This document shows, piece by piece, positions 59,525 to 64,000 of a stretch of 64,000 bases of DNA. Position numbers and translations under genes: made by a program. Source of the stretch: Chloroflexota bacterium (GTDB lineage Bacteria > Chloroflexota > Anaerolineae > JAAYZQ01); contig JAGVRI010000014.1 of the NCBI GenBank assembly GCA_018606645.1, forward strand, positions 36,377 through 100,376, written 5' to 3'. Positions within the stretch are counted from its first letter, which is position 1. Each line of letters starts with the position of its first letter. The notes under the pieces were generated by a model. It searched no databases. It saw only the letters and a list, made by a program, of their open reading frames with translations, and was not told the origin of the DNA.

Positions 59525-62500
59525 CTAGTACCGTCTCATTACAAGAGGCAGGTACACCGGGTATACCGGCACGACATTCACCTCCAGGCTGTCGGTGATC
59601 AGGATCGAACCATCGCAGTTGGTTGCAGTGACGACGATGGTGTGCGTGCCAGTTGTACTCCAGCCATACGTCGCTGACGGCCCTATTGCCCCGTTGTCCC
59701 AGGTGATGGTAACTGGCAGAGTGGCGGTGACCGGATGGATCACTGCCGAATAGGTTCCCTCGTGGCCCAGGAACAACCATGTCGGGCCGGCAATAGTCAG
59801 GCTGTTGAGTGGGAGGCAGAGGTCTACGCATAGCGCAACCGGCACAAACTCTTCGCCGACATAGGGGTCGTTGTACTCGAACTTGAGGTGGGAATTGTAG
59901 CACTGGTTTCGGGCCAGGCCGGCCGTATCGAAGGCCAGCTCAACGGCCTGGGCGCTAGCCACCGGGACCGTGCCACTCACCGGCTCCACAACCAGCCATG
60001 GAACGTCCCAGTTATTGTCGAGGGCCATGTCCACCGCCCGGTAGGCGTTAATCCGTCCCCAGCCGTATTGGTTGTTGGGGATGCTGGCCGCCTTGTCGGT
60101 GCCGCAAAAGTATCCCTGGTTGACCGGCCGTGGATCGGCGCTCTGTTCCATGATCCAGGCGGTGAGCTGGACATTGCCGCGCAGGTCGGGCTGGGCGGAC
60201 CAGAGCAACGCAACCTCTCCAGCGGCGTGGGGGCTGGCCATGGAGGTGCCTGCCCAGGTGCCGTAGGTATTGCCCGGCAGCGAGGAACGGATATTGGCGC
60301 CGGGGGCTGAGACATTGGGTTTGATCAGGCCGGTGAACTTGGCCGGGCCGCGACTGGAGAAACTGGCCGGACTGCCTGGCGCGTTGTTGTCAGACATGTC
60401 GGTAGCGCCCACCGCAAGCACGTTTTCCATATCGCCCGGATCGCCGGCCGTCGCGCAGTCCGGCCCTTCGTTCCCGGCAGAGAAGACCGGGAAGATGCCC
60501 GCCGCCCGCCAGGCGTACACGGCCTGGTTGTACCACCACTGGGCCGAATCGCCTCCCCACGAGTTGTTGACCACATCGGCCCGCAGGTCGGGATCGGGGT
60601 TGGCCCCGCTCAGGTCCCACGGCGCCAGGACGAATTCGGCGCACTCCAGCAATTCGGCTTCGTACCCCAGCCCGGTATTCTTGTCGAACCCCTGGCAGGT
60701 GAACCACCTGGCTCCAGGGGCCATGCCGATCTGATTGCCGGCGCCATCATCCCCGACCATGGTCCCCATGGTGTGGGTGCCGTGGCCGTGAAAGTCGGCC
60801 GGGGCGCCGGGATCGTAGCCGTACGGATCCCACCAGTTGTGGTTGTGGTCATAGACCCCACCTCCCAACGTCCCCCGATATTGGTTCACCAGGGCGGAGT
60901 GGGTATAGTCCACGCCGGTGTCAATATTGGCGACGACGATGCCTTCCCCTCTCACCCCAAAGCTGGTCCAGACCTGGTTGGCCTTCACCTTACTGATGTT
61001 CCATTCCACGCCTGCGGCGGCCTCCGGGGCCGGCTTGGTTTCCACGGGCCGGGGAGCCGGAAGCGCGTTGTTGGCGCCGATGTAGGCCACTTCCGGTCGG
61101 GCGGCGAGGCTCTCCACCAGGCTGAGGTTGCCCTCCACCACCAAGGCGTTGACAATATAGTGCGATTTGAACCGGACCCCGGCCCGTTCGAGCTGCGCCC
61201 GTAACGCAGCCTGGCTCCGTTCGGCGGTGTCCCGCAGCGCATTCAGCACATAATAGCCCCGCGCGGACCGGTCGTGGATGGTGAACGCCTTGGACAGGTC
61301 CGCCTGCTCGGCCAGATAGACGATAAATGTCGCCTTGCTATCTGGCGCTTCGGTGAGCCGCGCCGCAAGTTGGGGATCGATGCCGGCCAGCTTTTGGGTG
61401 ACCGGAAAGGCACTATCGGCGGGCAACTCCGACACGTGGTAATGCAGGTCGCCTGTGCCCAGGTTGGACAGGGTCAGGGTAAAGACCTGGGTGCTGGTCA
61501 CCGGTACGTTGACGCCCACGGCGGGGTGAGAGAGTTGGGGCCGGGCGGCGGTCAGGGCGAAATCCTGGGCCAGGGTTTTGTTTTTCAGGATTGTGATCGG
61601 TACCTTCTCACTGTTGTACCCGTAGGCCGCAGCCCGGACCATGTAATCGGCCACCAGGAGGGGGTCAAAGGTATAGCGCCCGCCCGAATCGGTCCAGGTC
61701 GAGTCCTCAAAACCGGGATCGGTGATGCCATAGAGGTAGACGTTGGCATTCTCCAGGGGACGACCGGTGTTGGCATCGGTGATCCGCCCGGAGAGCGCCC
61801 CGGTCGGCGGGCCGGCCGGGCAGCAGTAGGTGAGCGATTCGTGCGGCGGCGGGGCGATCGGTCCGGACCCCTGACTCCCGCCAAAGGACCATAGCTTCCC
61901 GGCGGCATAGCCCCCTCCCGCCCCGGTGGTGCGCTGGTTCAGGGTCGCCGTATACTGCAACCAGGCGTTCTGAACCGGATGCCAGTACCAGGTCGTGTCT
62001 TGAATGTTATTCCACTCGCCCAGGTCACCGCCATAGAGAAAGACGCCGCTGCAGCCGGGGGCCACGGCCATGACCGGCGACTTTTTTCCGGCATTGCCGG
62101 GCAGGTTCGCCCGCGTCTGCCACATATTGGTCGCCGGGTTGTACTCAAAGAAGCCGTTCTCGCCCCAGTAGCCCCCACCGACATACAGACGATCGTTCGA
62201 GACTGCTGCCGCGCCAAAGTCAAAGAAATCGGGCACCGGCGCTTTCTCGACCCAGCTATTGGTCGCCGGATTGTATTCGTGGAGGTAGCGATAGTCGTAC
62301 TCCTGATCCATCCCGTTGGCCACGTACAGTTTGCCGCCGACCGCTCCACCGACCGTGCCGCCGCGCGGGATGGGCATGGTCGCCCCCAAGGACCAGGAAT
62401 TAGTCGCCACGTTATAGATCTGCAATTTGTCGGTCGGAGGCCAGGGAGAAGCCATTGAGAAAAACCCACCGGCCACATAGACTTTGCCGTTGATATAGCC

Positions 62501-63805
62501 AGCCGTCGCCCCAAACACCGGAGTGGGCATATCCGCGATCCGGGTCCAGGTCCCGGTGGCGATGTCATATTTCTGCGAGTAGCCAGTCAACGTGTTCCCT
62601 GGTCCCAGGCCGCCGAAATAGAAGCAGGTCCCCTGGGCCCCCACTGCCTCAGTGCAGGTATAAGCCATCCAGTGGGCGCCTTGGGGCGCCGCCGTCCGGT
62701 TTTGCCAGTCTTCGCCCACGCAGGTCTCGATCGTCGCCGTATCGGAAAAGACCGGCTGGGCCTGGGCCTGAGCGCGGATGACGACCGGATCGCAGTCGGG
62801 GCAGGCGGCGTCGCCGGGGATGGTCACATCCACTCGAAAAGTCTGGCTGCTGCCATTCGCCACCGGACCGATGGTCGCCGGATGTGCCACCGGCCACTGG
62901 TTGCCGAGATGGGTGATAGTAAACGAATCGGTTTGGCCAGTGTAGTTCGTCAAGCGAATGGTGTAGGGGATCACATTGCCTGGCTGGCCGCGGCCGGCCT
63001 GGGAGGCGGGGATCAATTCCACCCGCGGCGTCTGGGCGCTGAACACCCCATAGCCTCGGATCATCCAGTTGCCCGGAAAGTCAACGTTGTCGATCAGCGT
63101 CCAGGTATCGTTGGGCGGCAGGGTGGGAGGATCGGGAGGGGGGCTGGCACTCCACCAGCCGGCCCAGGAGCGCCGCCGGGTTGTCGTTTGATCGAGGGCC
63201 GCCGGAAAGTAGGCCGTTCCTGGTTTCTTGAGAGCAATGACGCCGATGAGTACATCCCCCGGGCCGTCCAGGTGCACCGGCGTGCTCAGGGTATAGACGT
63301 TCCAGGCATCCAGCGCCTGGACGGTCGCCGCGAACGAGGCCCGCCAGGTAGCACCGACAGCGGGATCTGCGTTGCCCGAGGTATTCTCGTAGACGACCAG
63401 GCGGATGGCATCTCCCACCTGGACGTTGGAAGTGCCTCCCCGGAAATAGACCTGGATCTCGGTCAGGTCAAAGGCAAAATCACTTGGGTTGGGAGTGAAG
63501 CGGTTGAGAAAGATGAATTCATGGGTTCCGCCGATGCCGATGCTGCCCTCGGAGCTGCCGTCGTCCAACACCAGGTTGACGTCGGCCTGGACCTGTTGCG
63601 GGGCGACGGACGGCAGCTCCGATTCACCGCGCTCGGCCAGATCAAGAAAGATCCGTCCTCCTGGCGATTGGGGCCGTTGGCCAAGGGGCCGGGCGAGCGG
63701 CAGCGATTCGCTGGTCGAGGCGGGAGGGGATTGCCCCCATGCAGGATGTGAAGTGAGGAGGATGAGGATCACGACTGCCACAGCCACACCGATTCTTCGT
63801 TTCAT
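59525..63805 (-). CDS. Secreted subtilisin-like (S8) protease with Kelch propeller and YLPLV tail
   Basis: 1426 residues with a signal peptide (VAVVILILLTSHPAWGQ). Order: an N-terminal beta domain; a Kelch-type beta-propeller at about 370-660 (GYINGKVYVAGGFFS, VGGKLYVANG, SNDRLYVGGGYWG, YAAGKLWSFGGS); a carboxypeptidase-regulatory domain (GALSGRITDANTGRPLENAN); an inhibitor-I9-like propeptide (about 818-912); the S8 catalytic domain with Asp962 (NIDTGVDYTH), His1008 (HGTHTMGTM), oxyanion Asn (VVNNSWGG) and Ser1188 (GTSMASPHAAG); then Ig/PKD-like domains. It ends PVYLPLVMRRY. The ATG at 63805 follows AAGGAG. Internal placement of the propeptide after 800 residues is unusual. A wall- or surface-bound scavenging protease is inferred. 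Confidence 0.9.
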   Translation of the reverse strand: MKRRIGVAVAVVILILLTSHPAWGQSPPASTSESLPLARPLGQRPQSPGGRIFLDLAERGESELPSVAPQQVQADVNLVLDDGSSEGSIGIGGTHEFIFLNRFTPNPSDFAFDLTEIQVYFRGGTSNVQVGDAIRLVVYENTSGNADPAVGATWRASFAATVQALDAWNVYTLSTPVHLDGPGDVLIGVIALKKPGTAYFPAALDQTTTRRRSWAGWWSASPPPDPPTLPPNDTWTLIDNVDFPGNWMIRGYGVFSAQTPRVELIPASQAGRGQPGNVIPYTIRLTNYTGQTDSFTITHLGNQWPVAHPATIGPVANGSSQTFRVDVTIPGDAACPDCDPVVIRAQAQAQPVFSDTATIETCVGEDWQNRTAAPQGAHWMAYTCTEAVGAQGTCFYFGGLGPGNTLTGYSQKYDIATGTWTRIADMPTPVFGATAGYINGKVYVAGGFFSMASPWPPTDKLQIYNVATNSWSLGATMPIPRGGTVGGAVGGKLYVANGMDQEYDYRYLHEYNPATNSWVEKAPVPDFFDFGAAAVSNDRLYVGGGYWGENGFFEYNPATNMWQTRANLPGNAGKKSPVMAVAPGCSGVFLYGGDLGEWNNIQDTTWYWHPVQNAWLQYTATLNQRTTGAGGGYAAGKLWSFGGSQGSGPIAPPPHESLTYCCPAGPPTGALSGRITDANTGRPLENANVYLYGITDPGFEDSTWTDSGGRYTFDPLLVADYMVRAAAYGYNSEKVPITILKNKTLAQDFALTAARPQLSHPAVGVNVPVTSTQVFTLTLSNLGTGDLHYHVSELPADSAFPVTQKLAGIDPQLAARLTEAPDSKATFIVYLAEQADLSKAFTIHDRSARGYYVLNALRDTAERSQAALRAQLERAGVRFKSHYIVNALVVEGNLSLVESLAARPEVAYIGANNALPAPRPVETKPAPEAAAGVEWNISKVKANQVWTSFGVRGEGIVVANIDTGVDYTHSALVNQYRGTLGGGVYDHNHNWWDPYGYDPGAPADFHGHGTHTMGTMVGDDGAGNQIGMAPGARWFTCQGFDKNTGLGYEAELLECAEFVLAPWDLSGANPDPDLRADVVNNSWGGDSAQWWYNQAVYAWRAAGIFPVFSAGNEGPDCATAGDPGDMENVLAVGATDMSDNNAPGSPASFSSRGPAKFTGLIKPNVSAPGANIRSSLPGNTYGTWAGTSMASPHAAGEVALLWSAQPDLRGNVQLTAWIMEQSADPRPVNQGYFCGTDKAASIPNNQYGWGRINAYRAVDMALDNNWDVPWLVVEPVSGTVPVASAQAVELAFDTAGLARNQCYNSHLKFEYNDPYVGEEFVPVALCVDLCLPLNSLTIAGPTWLFLGHEGTYSAVIHPVTATLPVTITWDNGAIGPSATYGWSTTGTHTIVVTATNCDGSILITDSLEVNVVPVYPVYLPLVMRRY

Positions 63806-63834
63806 GGCGTTTTTCTCCTTCCAAAGATTGGTTC

Positions 63835-63863
63835 ATTATATCATAGGCCTCCCGGTTCGCCAA
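63835..63863 (-). promoter_or_regulatory. Promoter of the S8 protease gene
   Basis: On the minus strand TTGGCG (63863-63858), 17-bp spacer, TATAAT (63840-63835), about 28 bases of leader with an AAGGAG ribosome site. Confidence 0.75.
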
Positions 63864-63920
63864 GATTATCTGTGGACGGTCTGGGGCTCGGGTGCATTTC
63901 AGAATTCTGGGTGAATTGGG

Positions 63921-64000
63921 TTAAGCTGCTTTGGCCAAGCGGGTACAGGCCTCCTGCCACCGGCCGCTATGGACCTCGCCCAAAGCGGCCAGCATCCGGG
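63921..64000 (-). CDS. C-terminal end of a gene running in from beyond the window
   Basis: One minus-strand frame is open from the window edge to TAA at 63921-63923 and encodes RMLAALGEVHSGRWQEACTR followed by LAKAA. The alanine-rich helical pattern (L-G-x-x-H-x-G-x-W-x-E-A) resembles a TPR-type repeat. Only 26 codons are visible, so the call is tentative. Confidence 0.5.
   Translation of the reverse strand, partial: RMLAALGEVHSGRWQEACTRLAKAA

Overview
This window comes from a GC-rich, probably monoderm bacterium, most likely a member of the Chloroflexota (Anaerolineae-like). The pointers are several membrane-anchored or secreted proteins with long Thr-Pro stalks, three tandem PTPS-related membrane proteins, a Tad locus with no secretin gene, and a secreted protease ending in PVYLPLVMRRY. 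No hallmark gene (rRNA, ribosomal protein) is present, so the assignment is an inference. Many promoters are close to the sigma-70 consensus (TTGACA-N16/17-TATAAT), and several genes begin only 6-9 nt after the -10 box, which predicts leaderless mRNAs.

Layout. 1-5.4 kb (minus): a catabolic operon led by a GntR/FadR-type regulator with its own promoter and two operator-like palindromes, followed by a lactate-racemase-like (LarA) protein, a sugar-phosphate isomerase/epimerase, a uroporphyrinogen-decarboxylase-family protein and a C45-type acyltransferase cut by the window edge. 5.8-10.9 kb (minus): a redox unit with thioredoxin reductase, a DUF1858 protein, an iron alcohol dehydrogenase, a tungsten aldehyde:ferredoxin oxidoreductase and a patatin-like lipase. 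11.2-24.4 kb (plus): tlyA, an AI-2E/PerM-type permease, three PTPS-related membrane proteins, a methyltransferase and two large GT-C-like membrane proteins, one ending in an ILEI/FAM3-like domain. 24.4-32.0 kb: a TPR protein and recF from divergent promoters, a rubredoxin-like protein, an exopolysaccharide priming transferase with a GT4 glycosyltransferase, a PEBP-family lipoprotein and a lone pstB.

32.2-39.7 kb is a surface-sensing region: an ECF sigma factor with a membrane anti-sigma factor, tRNA-Leu(CAA), and three consecutive genes for transmembrane proteins with Thr-Pro stalks and external beta-domains. One of these carries four cytoplasmic cyclic-nucleotide-binding domains. 39.8-48.7 kb: a Tad/Flp pilus operon (two TadE-like, TadG-like, CpaB, CpaE/TadZ, TadB, TadC) that lacks the TadA/CpaF ATPase, pilin and prepilin peptidase genes and ends with a TPR protein, a Thr-Pro stalk protein and a strong terminator. 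48.8-64 kb: miaA and yraN, a large STAND-like ATPase, a TPR/L,D-transpeptidase, phoU, a coiled-coil protein, selB, a glutaredoxin-like protein, and a 1426-residue Kelch/subtilisin protease.

The most notable observation is next to selB. The glutaredoxin-like gene appears to read through an in-frame TGA to end in Sec-Gly-Val-stop, as expected of a 'Uxx-star' selenoprotein, with a SECIS-like hairpin immediately downstream. Ordinary gene calling would cut off its selenocysteine. Dispersed palindromic repeats occur at 5.6, 11.0, 18.6, 30.3, 31.2 and 48.8 kb.
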